DNA of 53,422 nt from Frigoriflavimonas asaccharolytica (GTDB taxonomy: Bacteria; Bacteroidota; Bacteroidia; Flavobacteriales; Weeksellaceae). This document shows, in pieces, positions 34,847 to 45,735 of the stretch (its first letter is position 1; each line of letters starts with the position of its first letter). The notes beneath the pieces were generated by a model. That model was not told the origin of the DNA, made no database searches, and saw only the letters and a program-made list of their open reading frames with translations. The stretch lies in the NCBI RefSeq assembly GCF_013294015.1, contig NZ_JABSNO010000026.1, positions 1 through 53,422 of the forward strand. The letters run 5' to 3'. Position numbers and translations under genes: made by a program.

Positions 34847-35434
34847 TTATCCGTGAATTGTTTCCTTGTTTCCGTAACCTTTTATCACGCCTGCTTCAAA
34901 TTCTAGCCATTCTTCCCAGCGTTTTTCTACGTCTATAGTTTCTGCATATTTTCTTGCAAATCCTATGAAAACTGTGTAATGTTGCGCTTCGCTTTCCATT
35001 AAATCTCGGTAAAATTTTGCCAATTTTTGATCTTCAATATTATCAGAAAGTACGCGAAATCTTTCGCAACTTCTGGCTTCTATCATCGCAGCGAATAGCA
35101 ATCTTTCTATCAAACCAGATTCTCGGCTACCATCGGAATTTTGCTTCATATATCTCGCCAATTCTCCTACGTAATCGTCTTTTCTTTCTCGTTTAAATTC
35201 GTAGCCACGCTCCAAAATGATATCGTGCACCATTTTGAAATGTTCCATTTCTTCAATAGAAATTTCTAGCATTGCCGAAACCAACTCTGGTTTTTCAGAA
35301 TTTTGAATGATGAGATGTGTAGCATTTGTGGCGGCTTTTTGCTCGCACCACGCATGATCAGAAAGTATTTCTTCCAAATTTCCTTCTGCTATATTTGCCC
35401 ATCTCGGATCTGTGGGTAGTTTTAATTTGAACAT
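34847..35434 (-). CDS. miaE: tRNA-(ms2io6A) hydroxylase MiaE
   Basis: This 195-residue diiron protein has the ferritin-like ligands in two EXXH-type pairs: SIEEMEHFKMVHD and MESEAQHYTVF, with further glutamates in EARSCERFRVL. It hydroxylates the isopentenyl-type side chain of the modified adenosine next to the anticodon in tRNAs reading U-starting codons. The length matches the bacterial family. A dispersed repeat lies directly upstream (35453-35548), leaving only 18 nt between it and the start codon. Confidence 0.9.
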   Translation of the reverse strand: MFKLKLPTDPRWANIAEGNLEEILSDHAWCEQKAATNATHLIIQNSEKPELVSAMLEISIEEMEHFKMVHDIILERGYEFKRERKDDYVGELARYMKQNSDGSRESGLIERLLFAAMIEARSCERFRVLSDNIEDQKLAKFYRDLMESEAQHYTVFIGFARKYAETIDVEKRWEEWLEFEAGVIKGYGNKETIHG

Positions 35435-35452
35435 AATTTTAATTTATTTTTT

Positions 35453-35548
35453 GGGCGCCAATTTCCGCCTTCCACTTCCAATCTTTTTTTTGTTGGCTTC
35501 GACAAGCTCAGCCACCAAAAAAAAGGATTTCCGTTCAAGTCGGGGCGC
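35453..35548. repeat. GCGCC-ended dispersed repeat, copy 2 (96 bp, inverted)
   Basis: The reverse complement of copy 1 at its ends. The poly-T/poly-A centre is interrupted by about 24 nt containing TTCGACAAGCTCAGCC with a partial palindrome around it. Part of that motif (TTCGACAAGCTCA) also flanks copy 1 at 29578-29590. Confidence 0.85.
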
Positions 35549-35591
35549 AATGTTTCGCTTTGATTTACTTTCTATTTCAAGTTTAAAAAGC

Positions 35592-36425
35592 CTATTTTAA
35601 TTTTTTACTTTCATTTAAAAAAGTCTTCGCATTTAATTCTGTAACTACTTTTTTACCTGTCTTTAATTCTAATTCTTTTCTTGCATTTCCTGCGATATTG
35701 CCACCTTGTTTTGCGATATTTTTACTTTCATCAAAATTTTTCGGATTCACGGCTTCAGAAATATCTTTTGTAGAAGCTTCTGCAAGCATATTTAATATCA
35801 ATTCCGTATTGGTCATATTATCCCGCAAGTTCTCTTTCTTCAGACCTTTCAGCATTTTATATTCTTTCGTCGTATTTCCGCTCCAAGTTTTGGTGATGAT
35901 ATCTGTAAGACTTGCAAATTGTTGACCTTCTTTCAAGCCCAATCTTTTCCGTTCATCAGTCAATTCTTTGCGAATTTCTATGCTTTTTAATCGTTGATTG
36001 ATCCAATTTTCGCTGTAACCAAGATTCAAATATTGTTGCAAAGCACGATCAATGGTCAATTCTGGATCTTGCATTTCGTTCATCCGATCATTTGCAATTT
36101 TTGCAAGCCATAGTTTAAACGGTTCTGCTTTCGGCGACGGAATGGATTGTATTAAGCGGAAAACCTCCTCGGTTTTCAAACAATCTGTCGCATACTTTTT
36201 TCCGTCTGCTGCTTCAAATTTCAGTTGTACGATTTTTTCGTACAACTGACTTCCTTCTTTTAGAAGTTTCTTTTTTAAATCTGACCAATATCTTTTTGGA
36301 ATACTACTTTCTGTCAAAGTATCAATGATGTCTATTATCGAAAAATACCATTCTTCCTGATCTTCATTCCAAGAAGTACGTACTTTTTTAGATTCAAATA
36401 ATTTTATTTCGTTTTGTGCTTTCAT
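35592..36425 (-). CDS. Bro-N / antirepressor-like DNA-binding protein
   Basis: This 277-residue protein has an N-terminal BRO-N-like domain: KKVRTSWNEDQEEWYFSIID, IPKRYWSDLKKKL and CLKTEEVFRLIQSIPSPKAEPFKLWLAKI. This domain is shared with phage antirepressors and DinD-type proteins. The C-terminal half is helical and lysine-rich and includes NIAKQGGNIAGNARKELE, seen in DinD-like relatives. Such genes often derive from phage but occur widely as solitary genes in Bacteroidota chromosomes. It stands alone on the minus strand with a repeat downstream. Confidence 0.75.
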   Translation of the reverse strand: MKAQNEIKLFESKKVRTSWNEDQEEWYFSIIDIIDTLTESSIPKRYWSDLKKKLLKEGSQLYEKIVQLKFEAADGKKYATDCLKTEEVFRLIQSIPSPKAEPFKLWLAKIANDRMNEMQDPELTIDRALQQYLNLGYSENWINQRLKSIEIRKELTDERKRLGLKEGQQFASLTDIITKTWSGNTTKEYKMLKGLKKENLRDNMTNTELILNMLAEASTKDISEAVNPKNFDESKNIAKQGGNIAGNARKELELKTGKKVVTELNAKTFLNESKKLK

Positions 36426-36579
36426 CTGTGTTTTATTAAATTTAAAAGTAAATAATCTTCAAACTTCTTACGAGAATTTGAACGATTAACACCCCTACAA
36501 TTTACAAAATTTAAGGCACAAAATTTAATAATTTATCAATATTCACCTTCAGTTTTCAACAAAAATAACTGTAAAAAAA

Positions 36580-37407
36580 CTACTTACTCAAAAGCAAAGA
36601 AACCCATTCTTCTCGTTGAATTTTCTTTTCTAATGTCAAATTGTTTTCTGTGCAAACTTCCAAAATATCATCCACATCAAAAAAGCAAAGACCAGAAAGC
36701 AGCAATTTTCCACCTGCATTTAATACAGAAACATAAGTGGGAATATCCGAAATTAAAATATTTCTATTGATGTTGGCGAGAATGATATCGAAGTTTTCTT
36801 TGCCTAAATTTTCTGCAGTTCCTTGTTCAATTATTAATTCAACCTCGTTTCTGGCAGCATTTTCAATTGAATTTTCTACAGACCATTCGTCTATATCTAT
36901 TGCCAAAGTTTCTGCAGCTCCGTTTTGTTTGGCAAATATGGCGAGAACGGAAGTTCCACAACCCATATCCAAAACTTTTTTATTTTTCAAATCCATATCC
37001 AACATTTGCTGAATCATCAAATAAGTGGTCGCATGATGGCCAGTTCCGAAAGACATTTTTGGTTGAATGATGATTTCGTGCTCAAAATCTCCGCTTTCAT
37101 GAAATTCTGCACGTATCAAAACTTTATCTTCTATATTGATGGGATCAAAATTCTTTTCCCATTCTTCATTCCAGTTGATATTGGGCATTTCGCTGAAAGA
37201 ATATTCTATGTTGATTTCTTCATTATGGAAAATCTCTAAATTTTTTAGATCTTCTTCATTGAAAATATCTTTTTGAATATACCCTAAAATCCCATCTGTT
37301 TCTTCGGTGAAACTATCAAACCCGACTTCTATTAAAACAGCCATTAAGATTTCACTCCAAGGCTTTGGCGGATTTATTTTAAAATTGAATTCCAGATAAT
37401 TTTGCAT
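36580..37407 (-). CDS. prmA: Ribosomal protein L11 methyltransferase
   Basis: This 275-residue SAM-dependent methyltransferase has a N-terminal substrate-recognition domain (about residues 1-110). MSFGTGHHATTYLM, VLDMGCGTSVLAIFA (motif I), AIDIDEWSVENS and DIILANINRNIL (the NPPY-like catalytic region) follow. It trimethylates ribosomal protein L11. A TATTTTTG -7 box is found 13 nt upstream of the ATG. No partner gene is adjacent in the same transcript, as amtB upstream is 52 nt away. Confidence 0.93.
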   Translation of the reverse strand: MQNYLEFNFKINPPKPWSEILMAVLIEVGFDSFTEETDGILGYIQKDIFNEEDLKNLEIFHNEEINIEYSFSEMPNINWNEEWEKNFDPINIEDKVLIRAEFHESGDFEHEIIIQPKMSFGTGHHATTYLMIQQMLDMDLKNKKVLDMGCGTSVLAIFAKQNGAAETLAIDIDEWSVENSIENAARNEVELIIEQGTAENLGKENFDIILANINRNILISDIPTYVSVLNAGGKLLLSGLCFFDVDDILEVCTENNLTLEKKIQREEWVSLLLSK

Positions 37408-37420
37408 TGTAAAATTTTTG

Positions 37421-37428
37421 CAAAAATA
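37421..37428 (-). promoter_or_regulatory. -7 box of prmA
   Basis: Minus-strand TATTTTTG, 13 nt before the prmA ATG (37407), giving a predicted leader of under 10 nt. Confidence 0.55.
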
Positions 37429-37459
37429 GCGAAATTTTAGACTTTGGACTTCAATATGT

Positions 37460-38807
37460 TTACCAATTCAAACTTTCATCATGTTGAGAAGCATCTAAAC
37501 CTATTTCTTCAGAATTTTCTGATACACGAAGTTCAATGATTGAATTTGTAATTTTAAATAATAGTAGAGAACCAAAAAATGAAAATATGCAAACTAAAAC
37601 TAAAGCCATCATGTGATGCGCAAAGACTTCAAACCCACCATGCAATAGGCTGGCATTTTCACCATGTGCTAAAATAGCAGTGAGAATCATTCCCATAATT
37701 CCACCAACTCCATGGCAAGCAAAAACATCTAAAGTATCATCAATTTTCTTTAATTTTTTCCAATTCAACATGAGATTTGATACAATTGCAGAAATAAATC
37801 CTACAAATATACTTTCTGCAATGCTTATAAAACCTGCTCCAGGTGTAATTGCAACCAAACCGACTACAGCGCCAATACAAGCTCCCATTGCAGAAACTTT
37901 TCTTCCGTTGATACGATCAAAGAAAATCCAAGTCATCATTGCAGATGCAGAAGCGATGGTCGTAGTTCCAAAAGCCATCGCTGCAGTTGCATTTGCAGCT
38001 AAAGCAGAACCAGCATTAAACCCAAACCAGCCAAACCAAAGCATACCTGTTCCTAAAATTACATAAGAAATATTGGAAGGTTCGTGGTGTGGTTTTTTCC
38101 TTTTTCCTAAAAATAATGCTCCTGCAAGTGCTGCAAAACCTGCACTCATATGTACTACAGTTCCACCCGCGAAATCTTTTACACCAAAATATTTATTTAG
38201 TAATCCATCTGGATGCCAAACCATGTGGCAAAGCGGCATATAAATAAACAAAGAAAACAATACCATGAATACCAGATAAGAAATAAATCGAACTCTTTCT
38301 GCAAAAGAACCTGTGATTAGAGCTGGTGTGATGACAGCAAATTTCATTTGAAATAAAGCAAAAAGCACAAAAGGAATAGTGCTCGCTAAATCTTTATGTG
38401 GCAAAACGCTTACATTATTAAAAAATAAATAATCTAATGGATTGCCAATAATTCCGTACTTTTCGCCATCAACCTGTATTCCGATAGGCGTCCCAAAAGA
38501 TAGACTAAAACCTACGACCACCCACAGAATTGAAATCACTCCTAAAGCCACAAAACTCTGCAACATTGTGGAAATTACGTTTTTTTTTACCTACCATTCC
38601 CCCATAAAAAAATGATAAACCTGGCGTCATTAATAAAACTAAACCTGCTGCAGCCAAAATCCACGCTACATCTGCTCCAACAATATCATTTTCAGTTAAA
38701 AAATTTTTCGCGATTATTGGATCAATCTCAGATTTCCAAAATAATCCTAAAATTGCAATACAGGTAATAATCATAAACGAAAACAACCATCTTTTTTCAA
38801 TTTTCAT
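37460..38807 (-). pseudogene. amtB: Ammonium transporter, frameshifted in a run of nine A
   Basis: Two overlapping frames together encode one Amt protein. The first part (38807 down to about 38588) has a signal-like N-terminus and VAWILAAAGLVLLMTPGLSFFYGGMVGKK. The second part, from about 38580 to 37460, continues VISTMLQSFVALG through VHMSAGFAALAGALFLG, WFGWFGFNAGSAL and the His-containing VFACHGVGGIMGM. The junction is nine consecutive A on the coding strand (38580-38588); eight would restore GKKNVISTM. Downstream sequence is well conserved, so the defect is recent, a sequencing error, or bypassed by slippage. The protein would carry ammonium across the inner membrane. No glnB/glnK partner is adjacent. 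Confidence 0.88.
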
Positions 38808-38829
38808 AGTTTTTTATTTTTTACCCCCA

Positions 38830-38837
38830 CAAAATTA
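38830..38837 (-). promoter_or_regulatory. -7 box of amtB
   Basis: Minus-strand TAATTTTG, 22 nt before the amtB ATG (38807). Confidence 0.45.
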
Positions 38838-38954
38838 AGTAAAATCTTTAAATAATTGTTGTTTTTTGGTTAACACCCCCATATTATTCAACCTTTTTTT
38901 AGTATTTTAATATTTTTTAAATAAAAAAAATAATATTATTTAAATTCGACTTCG

Positions 38955-38962
38955 TATTTTTG
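38955..38962 (+). promoter_or_regulatory. -7 box of ligA
   Basis: TATTTTTG, 18 nt before the ligA ATG (38981). Confidence 0.5.
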
Positions 38963-38965
38963 TAA

Positions 38966-40984
<2,019 letters not shown>

Positions 40985-41057
40985 AATTTCATTTATATTT
41001 TCACCATAAAGTGGTAAAAATCACTTTTAAATAAAATACTCTAATCAAGGAAATTCT

Positions 41058-41065
41058 TACATTTG
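41058..41065 (+). promoter_or_regulatory. -7 box of the DUF6660 gene
   Basis: TACATTTG followed by CACGA and the GTG start at 41071, a 5-nt spacing. Confidence 0.5.
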
Positions 41066-41070
41066 CACGA

Positions 41071-41391
41071 GTGAAACTATTCAATTATATATTTACTTTC
41101 TACCTTATCGTGCTTATGTGCATGTCTTGTTCTGATGTAGAAATAAATAATATAGAATTTACAAATACTACAATTGGGCAACAAGACAATCATCAAAATC
41201 ATCAAGATGAGGATTGTTCATCTTTTTGTATTTGCAATTGCTGCGGCAGAATTGTTATGCTGGAAAAATTAGCACCTATTTTCACTTTTGAAACTTTTCC
41301 AAAAGCACTTGTCGCTTTAAAATTCAATTTTACCCCTAGTTTCTACTTCAATTATTTTGGAAGTATTTGGCAACCGCCACAGATTTGTTAG
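41071..41391 (+). CDS. DUF6660-like cysteine/histidine-rich lipoprotein
   Basis: This 106-residue protein starts at GTG 41071; the next ATG would cut the signal peptide. The N-terminal hydrophobic segment ends in a lipobox-like LMCMSC (Cys20). DNHQNHQDEDCSS and FCICNCCGRI follow, a histidine- and cysteine-rich stretch suited to binding zinc or another soft metal. Related short proteins in Bacteroidota precede TonB receptors and metal pumps, as here. I infer a metal-binding surface or periplasmic protein of the metal locus; the DUF6660 label is from recall. Confidence 0.7.
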   Translation: MKLFNYIFTFYLIVLMCMSCSDVEINNIEFTNTTIGQQDNHQNHQDEDCSSFCICNCCGRIVMLEKLAPIFTFETFPKALVALKFNFTPSFYFNYFGSIWQPPQIC

Positions 41392-41436
41392 ACTTTTTGA
41401 CCGTTCAAAAACAATAGTTTAACAAATAAAAATTCA

Positions 41437-43410
41437 ATGAAAAAATTAATATTTTCAGCATTATTCATGATGCTGTGTTCGCTTGTATCTGCGCAAAAAG
41501 ATACCATAAAAATAGAAGCTGAAAAAGAAGGCGAAATAGAAGAAGTGATTTTAAAATCTACAAGAACCAGCCGCAGCATTGCCAATACGCCAACTCGTGT
41601 AGAAACAATTGGTTTGGAAGAGATAGACGAAAAAGCCAATATGCGACCCGCCAATGTAGCGATGATTTTGCACGAAAGTACCGGAATTGCCGTGCAGCAA
41701 ACCTCTGCTACTTCTGGAAATCCAAGTATAAGAATCCAAGGTTTGGACGGGCGATACACCCAAATTCTAAAAGATGGCTTTCCAAGTTTTGGCAATTTTG
41801 CCAATGGTTTGAGTATTTTAGAAATTCCACCAATAGATTTAAAACAGGTAGAAATTATAAAAGGTCCATCTTCTACTTTGTATGGTGCAGGCGCAATTGC
41901 GGGTGTGATTAATTTTATTTCCAGAGAACCGAGAGAGCAGCAAAATTTTGATATTATTACCAATTATGCCAACACCAATTTAGTCAACGTTGGGATGTTT
42001 GCGGCAAAAAAGTACCGTAATTTCGGATATACCATAACAGGACTTTTCAATTCTCAGAAGGAATATGATGTAGATAATGATGATTTCACGGAATTGCCAC
42101 GTTCGTTAGATTTCACAATTCATCCAAAATTATTTTTCTATTTTTCTGATCAATCCAAAATTGTTTTGGGAAATTCCTTCACATCTGGGGAAAGAACTGG
42201 CGGAGATTTAAATGTAATTGCTGGAAATGCGGATCAATTCCACGAATATTTTGAAAAAAATAATTCAGTAAGAAATACCACAACTCTTGAGTTTGATTAT
42301 ACTTTTCTAGATGAATCTAAAATTAATCTTCGCAGTTCTTTGTCACTTTTTGATAGAAAAATAGGCATTCCGAGTTATCAATTTGAAGGATTTAGCAAGA
42401 ATTTTTATACAGATTTATCTTGGAGCAAAAATTTAGAAAATCAATCATTTGTGGCAGGCGCCAATTATATCGCAGATGATTTTGCAGACAATTCTGAACT
42501 GCAGAATGATCTAAGTTTTTCTACAGAAACTTCTGGTGTTTATCTACAGCATACTTTAGATATTACCGATAATTTTAAAATTGAAAACGGAATACGTACA
42601 GATTTTGTGCAATTTGGAAATGAATTTTACCGCAAATCTGAAGCATTTTTTCTTCCAAAGACGTCATTACTTTATAGATTTGATTCTAAATGGAGCAGTA
42701 GAATTGGGGGTGGATTTGGCTATAAAACACCAACGTCTTTTACGGAACAGACAGATACTTTCCAATATCAAAATTTGAAACCTTTGCAAAATGTAAGTTC
42801 AGAAAAAAGCATTGGCGCCACTGGAGATGTGAATTTTAAAACAAAAATTGGAGAAAATTTCGACTTTAGTATTAACCAAATGTTTTATTATACGCAGCTG
42901 AAAAATTCAATTGTTTTGGATGTTGATGCCTCTTCAAATCCATTTTTAACGAACACCAACAAAAATGTTTTCAGCAAAGGATTTGAAACTAATGCGAAAT
43001 TTATTTATAAAGATTTTATTAAACTTTTTGCGGGCTATACCTACACAGATACGCAGGCAGAATATTTGCCAGACACTCAAATAATTCCTTTTGTACCTAC
43101 AAGTAAAGTCAATTTAGCTCTAATTGCAGAAAAAGAAGGGAAATTTAAAGCAGGATTTGAAGCTTATTATACGGATCAACAAGTTTTGAACGATAGAAGT
43201 TTAAGCCCAGCTTTTTGGGAATTGGGTTTTATGGCTGAAAAATATTTTAATAAATTTTCTATATTTATTAATTTCGAAAACTTCACAGATACGAGACAAA
43301 GCAGATACAAGTCAGTGGTTTCAGGATCGCATTCTAGCCCAATATTTGATGATATTTGGACTCACACAGAAGGCAGAACTATAAATGGAGGTATAAAATA
43401 TAAATTTTAA
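41437..43410 (+). CDS. TonB-dependent outer-membrane receptor of the metal locus
   Basis: This 657-residue protein has a signal peptide (residues 1-19). The TonB box/plug region includes EIEEVILKSTRTSRSIANTP, RVETIGLEEIDEKANMRP, IRIQGLDGRYTQILKDGFP and GPSSTLYGAGAIAGVINFI, and a barrel follows ending INGGIKYKF. The fold is that of ligand-specific receptors for siderophores, cobalamin or metals. It is flanked by the DUF6660-like gene and, 10 nt downstream, a P1B-type ATPase gene, so it probably imports or senses a transition metal such as zinc, or a metal chelate. Substrate is inferred. Confidence 0.9.
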   Translation: MKKLIFSALFMMLCSLVSAQKDTIKIEAEKEGEIEEVILKSTRTSRSIANTPTRVETIGLEEIDEKANMRPANVAMILHESTGIAVQQTSATSGNPSIRIQGLDGRYTQILKDGFPSFGNFANGLSILEIPPIDLKQVEIIKGPSSTLYGAGAIAGVINFISREPREQQNFDIITNYANTNLVNVGMFAAKKYRNFGYTITGLFNSQKEYDVDNDDFTELPRSLDFTIHPKLFFYFSDQSKIVLGNSFTSGERTGGDLNVIAGNADQFHEYFEKNNSVRNTTTLEFDYTFLDESKINLRSSLSLFDRKIGIPSYQFEGFSKNFYTDLSWSKNLENQSFVAGANYIADDFADNSELQNDLSFSTETSGVYLQHTLDITDNFKIENGIRTDFVQFGNEFYRKSEAFFLPKTSLLYRFDSKWSSRIGGGFGYKTPTSFTEQTDTFQYQNLKPLQNVSSEKSIGATGDVNFKTKIGENFDFSINQMFYYTQLKNSIVLDVDASSNPFLTNTNKNVFSKGFETNAKFIYKDFIKLFAGYTYTDTQAEYLPDTQIIPFVPTSKVNLALIAEKEGKFKAGFEAYYTDQQVLNDRSLSPAFWELGFMAEKYFNKFSIFINFENFTDTRQSRYKSVVSGSHSSPIFDDIWTHTEGRTINGGIKYKF

Positions 43411-43420
43411 AACAGTTATT

Positions 43421-45376
43421 ATGTCACAAGTTTGCTGCTCTACAGAAGAGCAACCAATAAATAAAAATCACGACAACCACGATGGTCACGATCATTCTCA
43501 CGAGAATTTAGATGGTAGTTTAGGTCAATTATTTTTGCCTGCAATTATTTCCGCGGTATTATTGGCAATCGGTTTATTTTTACAATACGTAATGAAACCT
43601 GCCTGGTTTACAGAAACCTTTAAAATAATTCTTTACACTATAGCCTATATTCCAGTTGGTTTTCCGGTTTTAAAAGAAGCCTTTTTCAGCATTAGAAAAG
43701 GCAATTTCTTTTCAGAATTTTTCTTAATGACGATTGCCACTGTTGGTGCTTTTGTTATTGGCGAGTATCCAGAAGGTGTTGCAGTAATGCTTTTTTACAG
43801 CGTTGGTGAAAATTTTCAAATTCTAGCAGTTCGAAGAGCAAAAGGAGATATTAAATCGCTTTTAGATCAAAGACCAGATGAAGTGACTATTTTAGAAAAC
43901 GATATTCCTAAAGTCATTAAAGCTGAACATGCGAAAATTGGTCATTTTATTCAATTAAAACCAGGCGAAAAATTAGCTTTGGACGGAGAATTAATTTCTG
44001 AAAAAGCGATATTCAATACCGCTGCATTAACGGGAGAAAGCAAACCAGATTCTAAGAAAAAAGGCGATCCAGTTTATGCCGGAATGATCAATTTGAATTC
44101 TGTTTCCAAAGTTGCAGTTACCAAAGAATATAGTGATAGCAAGCTTTCAAAAATTTTGGAAATGGTGCAAAATGCTTCATCGCAAAAAGCGCCAACCGAA
44201 CTTTTTATTTCGAAATTTGCAAAAATTTATACGCCAATTGTAGTTGTCTTGGCAATTTTAATAACGCTTCTACCCTACTTTTTTGTGGCCGATTATCAGT
44301 TTAGAGATTGGTTGTATCGTGCATTAGTTTTTCTCGTAATTTCTTGTCCATGTGCTTTGGTGATTAGTATTCCGCTCGGTTATTTTGGGGGAATTGGCGC
44401 GGCAAGTAAGAATGGAATTTTATTTAAAGGTGGCAATTTCTTGGATATTTTGGCAAATATTCAACATGTGGTGATGGATAAAACGGGAACGATGACGGAA
44501 GGTGTTTTCAAAGTTCAGGAAGTGAAAATTACTGATGGTTTTGAGCAAATAGATATTCTGAATAAATTAAATTTAATAGAAAGTAAATCTACCCATCCAA
44601 TTGCAACGGCAATTCATGAATTTGCCGGCGAAATTGATCATACTCAAAATATCGGGGAAGTTTCAGAAATTGCTGGACATGGTTTGCAAACCACTTTTGA
44701 TGGAAAAGAATTTTTGGCGGGTAATTTTAAATTACTAGAAAAATTCAATATCGATTATGATAAAAATTTAGAAAACATTCCCGAAACAATTGTTGCCACA
44801 GCTTTTGACGGGAAATTTAGCGGCTATATCACGATTGCGGATCAGATAAAAGAAGACGCGCAAGAAACCATTAGTAGTCTAAAAAATCTAGGAATTAATG
44901 TAACCATGTTGAGCGGTGACAAAACTGCAGTGGTAGAAAAAGTAGCTAAAATATTAGGAATTCCAAATGCTTTTGGAAGTCTTTTACCTGAAGACAAAGT
45001 TTCAGAATTGATGAAAATAATTGCTACAGGACAAAGTGTGGCATTTGTTGGTGATGGTGTAAATGACGCGCCAGTTGTCGCACTTTCTGACGTTGGAATT
45101 GCAATGGGCGGATTGGGAAGCGATGCCACGGTGGAAACTGCAGATGTTGTAATTCAAGACGATAGACCTTCAAAAATTGCTATGGCAATTAAGATTGGAA
45201 AGGCAACCAAAAAGATTGTTTGGCAAAATATCGGTCTTGCATTTGGCGTAAAAGCCATTGTCCTAATTCTTGGTGCAGGTGGTTTGGCGACTATGTGGGA
45301 AGCGGTTTTCGCGGATGTTGGTGTGGCACTTTTAGCGATTTTGAATGCTGTGCGGATTCAGAAGATGAAGTTTTAA
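43421..45376 (+). CDS. Heavy-metal P1B-type ATPase (zinc/cadmium/cobalt class)
   Basis: This 651-residue pump begins with VCCSTEEQP and a histidine-rich DNHDGHDHSHENL segment instead of a folded HMA domain. The transmembrane metal site is ISCPCALVIS (Cys309, Cys311), the phosphorylated aspartate is in MDKTGTMTEG (Asp353), and the hinge is GDGVNDAPVVAL. A CPC site with HEFAGE-type SHPxA loop (STHPIATAI) fits the ZntA/CadA group that exports Zn, Cd, Co or Pb. It follows the TonB receptor gene by 10 nt. Import by the receptor together with an export pump is typical of a homeostasis locus. Confidence 0.92.
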   Translation: MSQVCCSTEEQPINKNHDNHDGHDHSHENLDGSLGQLFLPAIISAVLLAIGLFLQYVMKPAWFTETFKIILYTIAYIPVGFPVLKEAFFSIRKGNFFSEFFLMTIATVGAFVIGEYPEGVAVMLFYSVGENFQILAVRRAKGDIKSLLDQRPDEVTILENDIPKVIKAEHAKIGHFIQLKPGEKLALDGELISEKAIFNTAALTGESKPDSKKKGDPVYAGMINLNSVSKVAVTKEYSDSKLSKILEMVQNASSQKAPTELFISKFAKIYTPIVVVLAILITLLPYFFVADYQFRDWLYRALVFLVISCPCALVISIPLGYFGGIGAASKNGILFKGGNFLDILANIQHVVMDKTGTMTEGVFKVQEVKITDGFEQIDILNKLNLIESKSTHPIATAIHEFAGEIDHTQNIGEVSEIAGHGLQTTFDGKEFLAGNFKLLEKFNIDYDKNLENIPETIVATAFDGKFSGYITIADQIKEDAQETISSLKNLGINVTMLSGDKTAVVEKVAKILGIPNAFGSLLPEDKVSELMKIIATGQSVAFVGDGVNDAPVVALSDVGIAMGGLGSDATVETADVVIQDDRPSKIAMAIKIGKATKKIVWQNIGLAFGVKAIVLILGAGGLATMWEAVFADVGVALLAILNAVRIQKMKF

Positions 45377-45735
45377 TTCTGCTATTTTAGCTCACGGATA
45401 TCACAGAATATTTATATTTACTTCGAACTTATCAATAATCTTTAAATATGCGAAAATCTGCGCCCCGACTTGAGTGGAAATCCTTTTTTTTTACATTTTG
45501 AAAAAAAAAGATTGATTCAGTTTTTTTTATAAATTTTTATTTGATTCATCGAAACTCGTTCCTCGTTTTGAGAACGGAAGGCATAAACGAAATTGAAGCG
45601 AAGGCTTTAATTGAAGTTTACGAACGAAGTTCATGGCGCCCAAATAAGCTCTAAAATATTTGTAGATACAGATTTTTATTTAAAATTTTAGCAACAATTT
45701 AAAATTCCTTATTTTAGACCAATCAAAAATAATTT
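45377..45735. other. Intergenic region holding repeat copy 3
   Basis: 359 nt without a gene between the P-type ATPase and the S46 peptidase. About half is the dispersed repeat at 45460-45641; a TATTTTAG box lies near 45710, shortly before the peptidase gene. No other feature is visible. Confidence 0.7.
45460..45641. repeat. GCGCC-ended dispersed repeat, copy 3 (182 bp)
   Basis: Starts GCGCCCCGACTTGAGTGGAA like copy 1 and ends TCATGGCGCCC. The centre is expanded and contains GAGAACGGAAGGC, then AAGCGAAGGCTTT and ACGAACGAAGTTCA, a part that recurs inside the broken RHS gene. Confidence 0.85.

Noticed and set aside
35592-36425. Bro-N gene as evidence of a prophage
   Set aside because: No other phage gene, integrase or attachment site surrounds it; solitary Bro-N/DinD-like genes are common in Bacteroidota.
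38505-38807. Separate short membrane protein upstream of amtB
   Set aside because: Its sequence is the first part of the Amt fold and joins the next frame at the A9 run, so it is half of a frameshifted gene.
41388-41963. Long open frame antisense to the TonB receptor gene
   Set aside because: It mirrors the codon pattern of a clearly real gene on the other strand and has no family features; the same holds for antisense frames in sulP and nhaA.
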